From: an uncultured Haliea sp.
GTDB taxonomy: Bacteria; Pseudomonadota; Gammaproteobacteria; Pseudomonadales; Halieaceae
Length of the DNA stretch: 64,000 nt
NCBI GenBank assembly: GCA_947258585.1
Contig: CAMYIZ010000017.1
Span: 62,001-126,000 of the forward strand
Direction of reading: 5' to 3'
Shown here piece after piece: positions 8,145-16,094 of this stretch. A program made the position numbers and the translations under genes. Numbering within the stretch: position 1 is the first letter of the stretch; every line of letters begins with the position of its first letter. The notes under the pieces are model-generated. The model was not told the origin of the DNA, made no database searches, and saw nothing but the letters and a program-made list of their open reading frames with translations.

Positions 8145-9929
8145 TTACTGTGCGGCGGGCTGCAGCGGCCAGCCCAGCAGCAGCACGCCCAGGGTCACCG
8201 CGCCGATAAACAGGTTCATCGGTACGCCCACGCGCAGGAAGTCGGTAAAGCGATAGCCCCCAGGGCCATACACCATCAGGTTGGTCTGGTAGCCCAGCGG
8301 CGTGGCAAAGCTCGCGGAGGCGGCCATCATGATCGCCAGCACAAAGGGGGTGGCGTCCAGCCCGACGCTGGCGGTCATGCCCAGCACGATGGGCAGCATC
8401 AGGATCGCCGCGGCATTGTTGGTGATGACCTCCGTGAGCAGTGACACGGTGGCATAGGTCAGCACCAGCAGCAGCCAGGGGCGGTCGCCCGCCAGGCCGA
8501 TCAGCGTCTGTGCCAGGAACAGCGCCGCGCCGGAGTGGTCCAGTGCGGCACCGAGCGCAAAGGACGCGCCGATGGTCAGCAGCACGCCGATATCCAGGCT
8601 GCGCTCCGCCTGCTCCAGCGAACAGCAGCCCGCCACCAGCATGAGCAGCGCCCCGAGCAGCGCGGCATTCAGCATGCTGAGGACGCCGGTGCCCGCCGCC
8701 AGGACCACGCCGAGCAGGATCAGCCAGGCGAACACCAGGCGCTGGTGGCGGGGCGGCTCGGTGTCCAGGTCGTGGACCAGCAGGAAATCGCGGCTGTAGC
8801 GCTGCCGGGTGACGAAATCCGGCCCGGCTTCCAGCAACAGGGTGTCACCCGCCTCCAGCTCCGTGCTGCCCAGGTTGCCCCGTACCCGCTCGCCGTTGCG
8901 CGCCACCGCCAGCACCGCGGCGCCGTAGCGGTCGCGGAACTGGGCGTCGCGGATGGCCTGGCCCACCGCCGCGCAATGCGGCGACACCACCACTTCCACC
9001 AGGCGCCGCTCGAACCGGTTGGCCTGCGACGACTCATCGGGCGCTGCTTCTATCGACGGCAGGATGCCCTTGATCCGCAGCAGGTCGGCGATAGCGTCCG
9101 TATCACCGGCAAATACCAGCCGGTCGCCCCCCAGCAGGACCTCCTCCGGCGCCACCGGCGTGATGATGCGCGCGTCGCGCTCGATCTCCACCAGGTAAAC
9201 CCGCACCAAATGCCGTAGCCCGGCCTGTTCCACGGTCCTCCCCACCAGCGGACCACCCGCGGCGACCGCCACCTCCAGGGTGAACTCGCGCAGGTTGGCG
9301 AAGGGCGCGTCCTCCCGCTGATCCGGCAGCCAGCGGGCGAAGAACAACCACATGAACACCCCCCCGGCGATGGCCACCGGCAAGCCCACGGCGGTGATGG
9401 CGAACAGGGAGAACCCCTCGTCCCCGGTGATACTGCGGTACTGGCCGTTTACCACGAGGTTGGTGCTGGTGCCCACCAGGGTCAGCGTGCCACCCAGAAT
9501 CGCCGCGTAGCTCAGCGGGATCATCAACTTGGAAGGAGAAACGCCAATCTTCCGGGCCCAGCTGTTCACCGCGGGTATCATGGTTGCCACGATCGGCGTG
9601 TTGTTGAGGAAGGCACTGAGCAAGGCCACCGGCGTGAACAGCCGCAACAGGGCACCCCGGGTGGTAGCGGGCCGTCCCAGCAAGCGCTGCACGATCAACT
9701 CCGCGCCGCCGGATGCCTGGATCCCCCCGGCCACCACAAACATGGCCGCTACCGTCACCAGACCCTCATTGGCAAACCCCGCCAGCGCCTGCTTGGCGTC
9801 CAGCACGCCGCAGGTGACCAGCACCGTCAGCGCCCCCAGCAGCACCGCATGGGGACGCAGCCGGGTAGTAATCAACAGACCCAACACCACCGCCACCAGG
9901 CCCAGTGAAAGCCAGCCCTGCCACAGCAT
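8145..9929 (-). CDS. SLC13-family permease with two TrkA-C (RCK_C) domains
   Basis: Predicted inner-membrane anion transporter of 594 residues. The N-terminal third and the C-terminal third each hold about five hydrophobic helices. The N-terminal half has FLNNTPIVATMIPAV and STNLVVNG; the C-terminal half has ITNNAAAILMLPIVLGM and ATPLGYQTNLMVYGPGGYR, the repeat signatures of the divalent anion:Na+ symporter fold. Two TrkA-C-like cytoplasmic domains occupy about residues 215-390. Relatives move sulfate, dicarboxylates or other anions, and the substrate here cannot be told. The ATG at 9929 was chosen because GGAG sits 8 bases before it; a start at 9974 would add 15 residues without a binding site. 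It is transcribed alone and convergent with the aldehyde dehydrogenase. Confidence 0.88.
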   Translation of the reverse strand: MLWQGWLSLGLVAVVLGLLITTRLRPHAVLLGALTVLVTCGVLDAKQALAGFANEGLVTVAAMFVVAGGIQASGGAELIVQRLLGRPATTRGALLRLFTPVALLSAFLNNTPIVATMIPAVNSWARKIGVSPSKLMIPLSYAAILGGTLTLVGTSTNLVVNGQYRSITGDEGFSLFAITAVGLPVAIAGGVFMWLFFARWLPDQREDAPFANLREFTLEVAVAAGGPLVGRTVEQAGLRHLVRVYLVEIERDARIITPVAPEEVLLGGDRLVFAGDTDAIADLLRIKGILPSIEAAPDESSQANRFERRLVEVVVSPHCAAVGQAIRDAQFRDRYGAAVLAVARNGERVRGNLGSTELEAGDTLLLEAGPDFVTRQRYSRDFLLVHDLDTEPPRHQRLVFAWLILLGVVLAAGTGVLSMLNAALLGALLMLVAGCCSLEQAERSLDIGVLLTIGASFALGAALDHSGAALFLAQTLIGLAGDRPWLLLVLTYATVSLLTEVITNNAAAILMLPIVLGMTASVGLDATPFVLAIMMAASASFATPLGYQTNLMVYGPGGYRFTDFLRVGVPMNLFIGAVTLGVLLLGWPLQPAAQ

Positions 9930-10083
9930 ATGAACGTCTCCGGAAAAAGTCGGCAGAGCATAAACAGAAACCATGTGGGCCGACAGGAATTTGCAGCGAT
10001 TAGTTTAGGCGCGGCGGTTATAAGACCGGGAGAGCGAAAGCAACGCATGGTGTGCTTGGGTGAAGAACGGAGGCGTGCTATAA

Positions 10084-10704
10084 GCCGGCGGTGGTACGGG
10101 CGCATCGACACTGGCATTGGCTGAGAATCTTCACAATGCGCGGATAACTGCTGTCGATCTTTTCCCCGAATTTCTGGACGTGCTCGCCGAACGTGCACGC
10201 GAGGCAGGATGTTCGGCGCGAGTCATTCCCGTCGAAGGATCAATGGAGTCGCTTCCGTTCGGTGAGCGAACTCTAGATCTCATATGGTCTGAAGGCGCCA
10301 TCTACAACATGGGATTCTCCAAGGGTGTTGAGGCGTGGCGTGGATTCTTGCGGCCTGGTGGGGTTCTTGCGGTATCCGAAATCACTTGGCTTCGGCCCGA
10401 TCCGCCTGAGAACATCAAGCAGTTTTGGGAGTCGGAGTACCCCGAAATTGGAACGGCTGCAGCGAAAGTCACAGTTCTTGAGTCTGCTGGGTACGATATG
10501 CTGGGGTGCTTTGTACTTCCGCCTTCTTGCTGGATAGAAAATTATTACCAGCCTACTGAAGCTAGAATCGGCGATTTTCTGCAACGGTACGCGGGGCAGC
10601 CGGAGGCCGAAGAGCTAATCGAGATGGAGCGTCAAGAAGCTGCGATGTACAGGCGGTGTCAGAGCGTTTACAGCTATGGCTTTTATGTGGCGCGTAAAAG
10701 GTGA
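10084..10704 (+). pseudogene. 5'-truncated class I SAM-dependent methyltransferase
   Basis: The frame encodes the C-terminal three quarters of a class I methyltransferase. It opens with the remains of the SAM-binding glycine motif (GGGTGASTLALAE) directly after a stop codon at 10081, then continues through AVDLFPEFLD, PFGERTLDLIWSEGAIYNMGF, FLRPGGVLAVSEITWLRPDPP and a normal C-terminus with YSYGFYVARKR. Full-length relatives have about 65 further residues leading into that glycine motif, and none of the three upstream frames supplies them. A TTG at 10117 could start a 195-residue fragment, but it would lack SAM-binding residues. The downstream frame is free of stops, so the loss may be recent. 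It lies at the left edge of the AT-richer patch. Confidence 0.75.
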
Positions 10705-10771
10705 GCGCCATGCAAGAGCCGCCCAACAAGTCGCCGCAGGTGACGTTCGACCCGCCGCCCATCCTGATCAC

Positions 10772-11242
10772 TCAAACTGATTTGGCTAGCTGGAATGGGG
10801 CCAATTTTCTCTCACTATCCAGCTTCACAACCTCGAGCTCATGGGAGAGGCTGGAGTTGAAATACTGGTAGGTCCATAGATAATCGAACCCGTGTTTTCC
10901 CGCCTCATATCTATCGGATACGATAACCACTTTCATAATCTCTGCCATACGGATTGCCATATAACAGAGAGCGCAAGGCTCTCCTGAAGCAACTAGCGTC
11001 GTTCCTTTTAAAGAAACGTTTTTTACATTTCGTGAAGCCTCTCTTATCGCCTGGATTTCAGCGTGGGCGGTACAATCCAGATGCTTGGCGACTTGATTTA
11101 CCCCTTCGCCAACAATTTCTCCATTCTGATTAACGATAATAGCCGCAAACGGCAAGCCACCTACCTTGACATTGCTAATGGCCAAATCAATAACGCTTTC
11201 TCCACACTTTATGAGAAGTTCTTCAGTAATACGGTTACACAT
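10772..11242 (-). CDS. Nucleoside deaminase, guanine deaminase-like
   Basis: A 156-residue zinc-dependent deaminase of the cytidine/deoxycytidylate superfamily. The signature is complete: HAE near residue 66, with the zinc His and the proton-shuttling Glu, and PCALC about 30 residues later with the two zinc cysteines. GLPFAAIIV before it and the C-terminal DRYEAGKHGFDY are closest to the guanine deaminase/tRNA-deaminase branch; the substrate is not determined. The ATG at 11242 has GAGG 6 bases before it and overlaps the upstream azoreductase gene by 8 bases, so the two are probably translated together. An alternative ATG at 11254 is less well placed. Base composition is AT-richer than the core genome. 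Confidence 0.8.
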   Translation of the reverse strand: MCNRITEELLIKCGESVIDLAISNVKVGGLPFAAIIVNQNGEIVGEGVNQVAKHLDCTAHAEIQAIREASRNVKNVSLKGTTLVASGEPCALCYMAIRMAEIMKVVIVSDRYEAGKHGFDYLWTYQYFNSSLSHELEVVKLDSERKLAPFQLAKSV

Positions 11243-11939
11243 TGGCGACCTCATTTTCTAACGATGGTGCGAGGGCTGAAATACTAAGTTCTGAGGCAAG
11301 GCTTTCCGCTCGAGCTTTTGCATTGGCTACTGATATGCGGTGTCTCTCGTCACCAAATTCCTGGTATTCAGCGGCAATCTCATGGATTGTGTCCACTCCC
11401 AAATATTTGCTCAGTGTCCGTAGGTGCGGTGCCAGGTGACCGGAATCTTCTCTTACTCCCCCCTTCTCAAAACCAAACTCTCCGCTGGAAGTCACTATGA
11501 TCAATGTCTTGCCGGAGAGTAGAGGCTGCAACGGGAAGTCCCCTCGTGACAGATCGAAATCAAACGTTTTGTTTATGCGTACAATTTGATCGAACCACGC
11601 TTTTAGCTGAGCCGGCATACCGTAGTTATACATCGGTGAGGAAATCAGGATAACATCGGCTGCTGCCACCTCAGCTATCAGTTTGTCTGATAGTGCCAGC
11701 CTTTCTTTCTGTGCCGGGGTCCTTTGTTCCTCAGGGGTAAACACCGCGCCAATCCAATCCTGGGTAATGAAATCAGGTGGGTTCACGCCAACGTCACGAT
11801 AGATATACTCATCTTCAGGTCGGTTCTGTTTCCATGTATCGATGAATCGAAGAGCGATACCTTTCGATATGGAATCGTGATCCGGATTCGGGTTGTTCGC
11901 AGCTCTAACGCTTGAATCTATGTGTAAAAATGTGCTCAT
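11235..11939 (-). CDS. FMN-dependent NADH-azoreductase/quinone reductase (AzoR family)
   Basis: A 234-residue flavodoxin-fold oxidoreductase. The FMN phosphate loop is visible near the start (HIDSSVR), followed by the family hallmark ISSPMYNYGMPAQLKAWFDQI about residue 96 and the flavin-contacting VTSSGEFG. Members reduce quinones, azo compounds or nitro-aromatics with NAD(P)H and often protect against electrophile stress. The ATG at 11939 follows AGAGG by 9 bases and begins at the conserved first strand; the frame runs upstream for 25 more codons without support. It leads a two-gene unit with the deaminase and is divergent from a LysR regulator that likely controls it. Confidence 0.85.
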   Translation of the reverse strand: MSTFLHIDSSVRAANNPNPDHDSISKGIALRFIDTWKQNRPEDEYIYRDVGVNPPDFITQDWIGAVFTPEEQRTPAQKERLALSDKLIAEVAAADVILISSPMYNYGMPAQLKAWFDQIVRINKTFDFDLSRGDFPLQPLLSGKTLIIVTSSGEFGFEKGGVREDSGHLAPHLRTLSKYLGVDTIHEIAAEYQEFGDERHRISVANAKARAESLASELSISALAPSLENEVANV

Positions 11940-12021
11940 GTCCATGACCTCTGTCGATTGATGACAGGCGCTATTGTGTGACTCTGAATAAACTGGTACA
12001 AACGAAAAAGCCACACTAGCA

Positions 12022-12038
12022 GATGAGTGAAAATCATC
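12022..12038. promoter_or_regulatory. LysR-type operator (T-N11-A) between azoreductase and regulator genes
   Basis: GATGA and TCATC form a perfect inverted repeat separated by 7 bases, inside which T at 12024 and A at 12036 give the T-N11-A signature of LysR regulators. It lies in the 139-base divergent gap, 40 bases before the regulator start and 83 before the azoreductase start, the usual place for an autoregulatory and activator site. Confidence 0.55.
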
Positions 12039-12078
12039 TCAAATCTCGATGAGCCAGCTGTTGATTTGGAGGTTGGGT

Positions 12079-12930
12079 ATGCAGGTATCGTTACAGGCGC
12101 TGAAAGCCTTTGAGTCGGCTGCCCGTCGGGGAAGTTTTAAATTGGCTGCAGAAGAACTCTCGCTGACGCCAACAGCCATTTCCCACCACATTAGCAATCT
12201 GGAGAGCCGGTTAAATGTAACTTTGTTTCATCGACTGGGACGGCGGATATCGCTAACTGGAACAGGGATAAGACTGGCTAAAGCTACCTCGGAGGGATTC
12301 CGGAAGATTGACAGTGCTCTGGAAGAGGTGATGAAGGCTGGCAGTGCGGTCAGGGTGACGACGACATCATCCTTGGCAGCTTTGGTGCTGATCCCTTCCC
12401 AGCATGAATTTGAACAAGCCAATCCCGAAATTTCCCTGGAAATATCGACCGGTGAGTCGGTCGACAGCCAGTCATATGTTATTCCAGTTCGTTTCGGTGA
12501 TGTCTCAGTCGCGGAGGATTCCGATGTCATCACATATGAGTCATTCAATGTATTTGGCGCTTATGGAATGACCTCTCCCGCCTGGTCGAATGGCCCCATT
12601 ACCCTTTTTACCACGGAGTGGAAAAATAAATCGCTACCGGAACCTCCGCTAGCCGCCTGGTTGGAAGCCAATGGGCTGGAGGGGTCCAGAATCAAACTCA
12701 AAAAATTCGATCAAGAGCTTTTCGGGATCCAGCAGGCCATGGCAGAAAATGGACTGGTGTTTTGTTCTACAACTCTCACTAAAAGGCTGCTAAAAGCCAA
12801 CCTTCTACAAATATTTGAAACTCAATCGGTCAAGTCGGAATTGTGCTATTACGTACCGAGTAAGGATAGCTTTGAAACCAGAAGTGCGGCCAAGTTTGTG
12901 AATTGGATCGAAGGTATTCTGAACCCATGA
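12079..12930 (+). CDS. LysR-family transcriptional regulator, GcvA-like
   Basis: A 283-residue LysR-type regulator. The N-terminal winged helix-turn-helix spans residues 3-60, with LQALKAFESAARRGSFKLAA and LTPTAISHHISNLE, the sequence style of the GcvA/TrpI branch. A periplasmic-binding-like effector domain follows from about residue 85, with the typical GIQQAMAENGLVF stretch. GGAGG 5 bases before the ATG at 12079 fixes the start; an ATG at 12049 has no such site. It is divergent from the azoreductase-deaminase pair, with a T-N11-A site between them, so that pair is the likely target. The inducer is not evident; quinones or aromatics are possible by analogy with other azoreductase regulators. 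Confidence 0.88.
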   Translation: MQVSLQALKAFESAARRGSFKLAAEELSLTPTAISHHISNLESRLNVTLFHRLGRRISLTGTGIRLAKATSEGFRKIDSALEEVMKAGSAVRVTTTSSLAALVLIPSQHEFEQANPEISLEISTGESVDSQSYVIPVRFGDVSVAEDSDVITYESFNVFGAYGMTSPAWSNGPITLFTTEWKNKSLPEPPLAAWLEANGLEGSRIKLKKFDQELFGIQQAMAENGLVFCSTTLTKRLLKANLLQIFETQSVKSELCYYVPSKDSFETRSAAKFVNWIEGILNP

Positions 12931-13063
12931 TGCGTGCCCTCACAAAACTCATTGAGGCTATTGGGCTCTTCCAAATCGACGGAAACTGGCCAACGGGAAA
13001 TGACGGGCTGGGCGAGGGTTGTAACCACCAGTTGAATACATTCAGTTGAGTTGGCAGCGCACC

Positions 13064-13807
13064 ATGAAACCTTCCACCACCCGGCTCGATCGCTTCCTCA
13101 GCCAGCACAGCGATTTCTCGATGTCTGATGCGCGCCTGCTGATTGCGCAACAGCGGGTATTGCTGGACGGCGTCGCTGCGCAGTCGATTCAGCAGGCGGT
13201 GACCAGGTTCACCCGGGTCGAGCTGGACGGTGTCTGCCTGCAGCACGAGCAGCCGGTGTATCTCGCATTCAACAAGCCCCGGGGTGTGGTCAGTGCGACG
13301 AAGGACGGCAAGCACCCCACGGTGCTGGATATGGTTCAACACCCGCAGAAGGGTACCTTGCACATCGCCGGGCGCCTCGACTTCAACACCACGGGGCTGG
13401 TGCTGCTGACGAATGACGGGGCGTGGTCACGCAGGATCAGCTTGCCGGAGACGAAGCTCCCCAAGACCTACGAGGTCAGTGTGTCCAGACCCTTGAGTGA
13501 GGACTATGTGGCCGCGTTCCTCGCTGGCATCCACTTTGCCTATGAGGACATCACCACGCTGCCGGCCCGGCTGGAGATACTCTCCGCTCACACCGCCCGG
13601 CTGACCCTGGTCGAGGGCAAGTATCACCAGGTGAAGCGCATGTTCGGTTCCTTCCAGAACAAGGTGCTGTCACTGCACCGTGTTTCGATAGGGCCTGTGT
13701 CCCTGGGCGATCTGGAACCGGGCGCCTGCAGGCCGCTCGGCGCGAGCGAGCTGGCAGCAATATCACGGCTGATACAGCTCCAGCACTCCCTGTCCATGCC
13801 GCTGTAG
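13064..13807 (+). CDS. RsuA-family pseudouridine synthase
   Basis: A 247-residue pseudouridine synthase of the RsuA/RluB/RluE/RluF family, which isomerises uridine in ribosomal RNA. Residues 5-55 look like an S4 RNA-binding domain. The catalytic motif GRLDFNTTGLVLLTNDG carries the essential Asp, and LVEGKYHQVKRMFG near residue 185 is the family's second signature. Length and S4 domain fit RsuA (16S rRNA position 516), but RluF-like specificity cannot be excluded. The ATG at 13064 was taken over an upstream TTG at 13046. Composition returns here to the high-GC norm. It precedes the PHA genes but has no obvious link to them. Confidence 0.85.
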   Translation: MKPSTTRLDRFLSQHSDFSMSDARLLIAQQRVLLDGVAAQSIQQAVTRFTRVELDGVCLQHEQPVYLAFNKPRGVVSATKDGKHPTVLDMVQHPQKGTLHIAGRLDFNTTGLVLLTNDGAWSRRISLPETKLPKTYEVSVSRPLSEDYVAAFLAGIHFAYEDITTLPARLEILSAHTARLTLVEGKYHQVKRMFGSFQNKVLSLHRVSIGPVSLGDLEPGACRPLGASELAAISRLIQLQHSLSMPL

Positions 13808-13860
13808 TCGATTTCAGCGGTGATTTTAGTGGATGATCGCCCTGCGAGCTTGTATCTTCG

Positions 13861-13879
13861 GGTCTTGATAGGCAAGACC
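13861..13879. repeat. Inverted repeat upstream of the PHB depolymerase gene
   Basis: GGTCTTG and CAAGACC pair perfectly around a 5-base loop, 53 bases before the depolymerase start. No T-run follows, so it is not a standard terminator. It may be an operator or a leader hairpin; no binding protein is implied by the sequence. Confidence 0.35.
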
Positions 13880-13931
13880 TGCCCGGGGCAAGCTGTCCTG
13901 AACAATGCAATCATAGAGAAAGGATCCTACA

Positions 13932-15158
13932 TTGAGATATGCTCTCGCCGACTCGCTCAGTCGAGGACTTTCCCGTAGCGCGTCGCTGCTGCACGCGGCA
14001 AAAAGCATTCAACAAAGCCGACTGAACCCTCTGCGAGCTACTGCCCTGGGGCGCTCCCAGCAGGCGCTGATTGAAACCACTCTGCGCCTGGTGCAGCCCT
14101 ACCCCAAGCGGGACTGGGCTTATGAACCTGTGACTGTCGGCGGCGTCCGTTATCCTGTTGCGGAGAGCGTGCATGCGGAAAAGCCGTTCTGCCGTCTGAT
14201 GAGGTTCCGGCGCGCCGGTTTGCCCGCCAACGCGCCACGGGTCCTGTTCGTAGCGGCGCTGTCGGGACATCATGCAACCCTGTCCAGAGAAACGTTCAGT
14301 GAGTTTCTTCCGGACCATGAGGTGTTCGTCACCGACTGGATCTGCGCGCGGGAGGTGCCGCTGAGCGAGGGGCGCTTTGGCTATTTCGAGTACATCGAGT
14401 ACGTCATGGACTTCCTCGCGGCAACCGGTCCCGGCACGCACCTGGTGGGCCTGTGTCAGGCCGGTCCTCCATCATTGGCCGCGGTGGCGTTACTGGCGAA
14501 GCGAGGGAGCAAGGATACGCCTGCAAGCATGTCCTTCCTGGCAAGCCCGATGGATATCCGGGTCAACCCGGGCCTGATGACCCGGGTGTCGCGCCACCTC
14601 AATCGCAGACGGCTGAATGCACTGGTTATTCACAAGGTGCCGCGTGTTTATCCCGGGCGTGGACGCCGCGTCTATCCGGGCATGGTACAGCTCGGCAACT
14701 TCATGAGCCTCAACCTGCGCACTCACATTGATCGCCACGGACAGTTTTTCAGCGATATCCGCCAGCAAAATCACGAGAGCGCCGACAAATTTAGGGAGTT
14801 CTACGACGAGTACTTCGCGCTGCTTGATGCCACGGCCGATTTCTACATTGAGACCCTGGAGAACGTATTTATCGACCAGACGCTGCCGAATGGCACGTTA
14901 AAAGTCAGAGGCGAGCCGGTGCATTGCGAGGCAATAGAAGCGGTCCCGATTCTGACCATTGAGGGCGGCAAGGACAACATGGTCAATCCTGGCCAGTGCC
15001 AGGCAGCGGCTGAGATGTGTACAAACCTGCCGCCAGGGCTCAAGGAGTACCATTTACAGGACGGCGTTGGGCACTACGGTGTGTTCAGCGGCGCCGGTTA
15101 CCGTGAAGGCATCGCGCCCAAGTTGAGAGAATTCATTGCCAGGCATGACCTTCACTAG
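13932..15158 (+). CDS. phaZ: Intracellular polyhydroxybutyrate depolymerase
   Basis: A 408-residue alpha/beta hydrolase of the intracellular short-chain PHB depolymerase family (PhaZa1 type), which degrades native amorphous polyester granules to hydroxybutyrate units. The nucleophile elbow is LCQAG with Cys175 in place of the serine of lipases, as in this family. The start region RSQQALIETTLRLVQPYPKR, the central LASPMDIRVNPG and the C-terminal VGHYGVFSG with the catalytic His are also family features. TTG is the start codon, with AAAGGA 7 bases before it. A second depolymerase gene and PHA synthase follow on the same strand, which supports the role. Confidence 0.93.
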   Translation: MRYALADSLSRGLSRSASLLHAAKSIQQSRLNPLRATALGRSQQALIETTLRLVQPYPKRDWAYEPVTVGGVRYPVAESVHAEKPFCRLMRFRRAGLPANAPRVLFVAALSGHHATLSRETFSEFLPDHEVFVTDWICAREVPLSEGRFGYFEYIEYVMDFLAATGPGTHLVGLCQAGPPSLAAVALLAKRGSKDTPASMSFLASPMDIRVNPGLMTRVSRHLNRRRLNALVIHKVPRVYPGRGRRVYPGMVQLGNFMSLNLRTHIDRHGQFFSDIRQQNHESADKFREFYDEYFALLDATADFYIETLENVFIDQTLPNGTLKVRGEPVHCEAIEAVPILTIEGGKDNMVNPGQCQAAAEMCTNLPPGLKEYHLQDGVGHYGVFSGAGYREGIAPKLREFIARHDLH

Positions 15159-15221
15159 CGGCAGCTGCCGGTTGCCGACCAGCGGTGCAGCGATGCCGCT
15201 GGAAGATCACGCGGGAGCACT

Positions 15222-16040
15222 TTGAGCGCGCCCCCCCTGACTACTATCGACCGCGTTTTCCGTCTGGGAAAGCACCGGCTCAGGGTCAGGGTCGACAGCC
15301 CCCAGGACTCAACCGCGGCGCGTCCCCCGCTGCTTCTCTGCAATGGTTACGGTCTGCCCCTGGACGCCCTGGACACCATTGCCGCGCGTTTTGCCAGGTA
15401 CACCACAGTCATCCGCTTCGACGTGCCCGGCATCGGCGGCTCGCCAATGACGGCGCTGCCATATCGCTTTGCGACCCTGGCGTCAGTACTCGATGAGCTA
15501 CTTCAACGCCTGGGACACGAACAGGTCGATATCTTCGGCATGTCCTGGGGCGGCATGCTGGCCCAGCAGTTCGCGCTGGACTACCCCGGGCGTTGTCGCC
15601 GGGTAGTGCTGGCGGCGACAATGTCCGGCATCGTGAGCGTGCCGGGTAATCTGGCGCTGCATGCCCTGCGCAACCCGTCCCTGTGGTGGCAGCCACCAAA
15701 AATCAGCCGGATGGCCTCGCTGCTCTACGGAGGCAGAGTGTCGAAAACCGATTGGCGGCGGCTGGAACGAAACCTGGCACTCTACGCCCCGGATCTGCCG
15801 GGCTACTGGTGGCAGATGATCTGTATCTTCTGGTGGACCACGGCCCATCGCCTGCGCCGGATGCAACAACCTACGCTGCTACTTTTTGGCCGGCACGACC
15901 CCGTTGCCCCTGTCGCCAATGGTTATTTTCTCAACTTCCTTATTCCCAACAGCAAACTGGTGCGTTTGGACTGCGGTCACCTGTTTCCCTGGACCCAGCT
16001 GGATCGAGTGCAGGGTGAGCTGGATGCATTTCTGGCCTAG
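15222..16040 (+). CDS. Alpha/beta hydrolase, medium-chain poly(3-hydroxyalkanoate) depolymerase-like
   Basis: A 272-residue alpha/beta hydrolase with nucleophile elbow GMSWGG (Ser at about residue 107), acid FGRHDPVAP and catalytic His in CGHLFPWT. The stretches FDVPGIGGS, PYRFATLA, LAQQFALDYPGRCRRVVLAATMSG and YWWQMICIFWWTTAHRLRRMQQPTLLLFG align in order with the Pseudomonas medium-chain-length PhaZ as I recall it. That gives an intracellular PHA depolymerase call, though a related esterase remains possible. TTG start with GGGAG just upstream. It lies between phaZ and phaC, 63 bases after one and 54 before the other, and is probably co-transcribed. Confidence 0.8.
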   Translation: MSAPPLTTIDRVFRLGKHRLRVRVDSPQDSTAARPPLLLCNGYGLPLDALDTIAARFARYTTVIRFDVPGIGGSPMTALPYRFATLASVLDELLQRLGHEQVDIFGMSWGGMLAQQFALDYPGRCRRVVLAATMSGIVSVPGNLALHALRNPSLWWQPPKISRMASLLYGGRVSKTDWRRLERNLALYAPDLPGYWWQMICIFWWTTAHRLRRMQQPTLLLFGRHDPVAPVANGYFLNFLIPNSKLVRLDCGHLFPWTQLDRVQGELDAFLA

Positions 16041-16094
16041 ACTTCAAAGACCTGCAAGCCGAGAGCAAACCGTGAGCAAAGAAGGAGAACTATC

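Larger units (their letters stand above)
10081..13000. other. Region of differing base composition, probable horizontally acquired segment
   Basis: From about 10081 to about 13000 the DNA is clearly richer in A and T than its neighbours, and its genes use AT-ending codons rarely seen elsewhere in the window. It holds a truncated methyltransferase, a deaminase, an azoreductase and a LysR regulator, none tied to the flanking metabolism. I see no integrase, transposase, tRNA or flanking direct repeat, so the mode of entry is unknown. The boundaries are estimated by eye from composition. Confidence 0.5.

Noticed and set aside
12931-13063. Short frames in the gap before the pseudouridine synthase
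   Set aside because: None has a start with ribosome-binding site or a recognisable domain; the gap is treated as non-coding.
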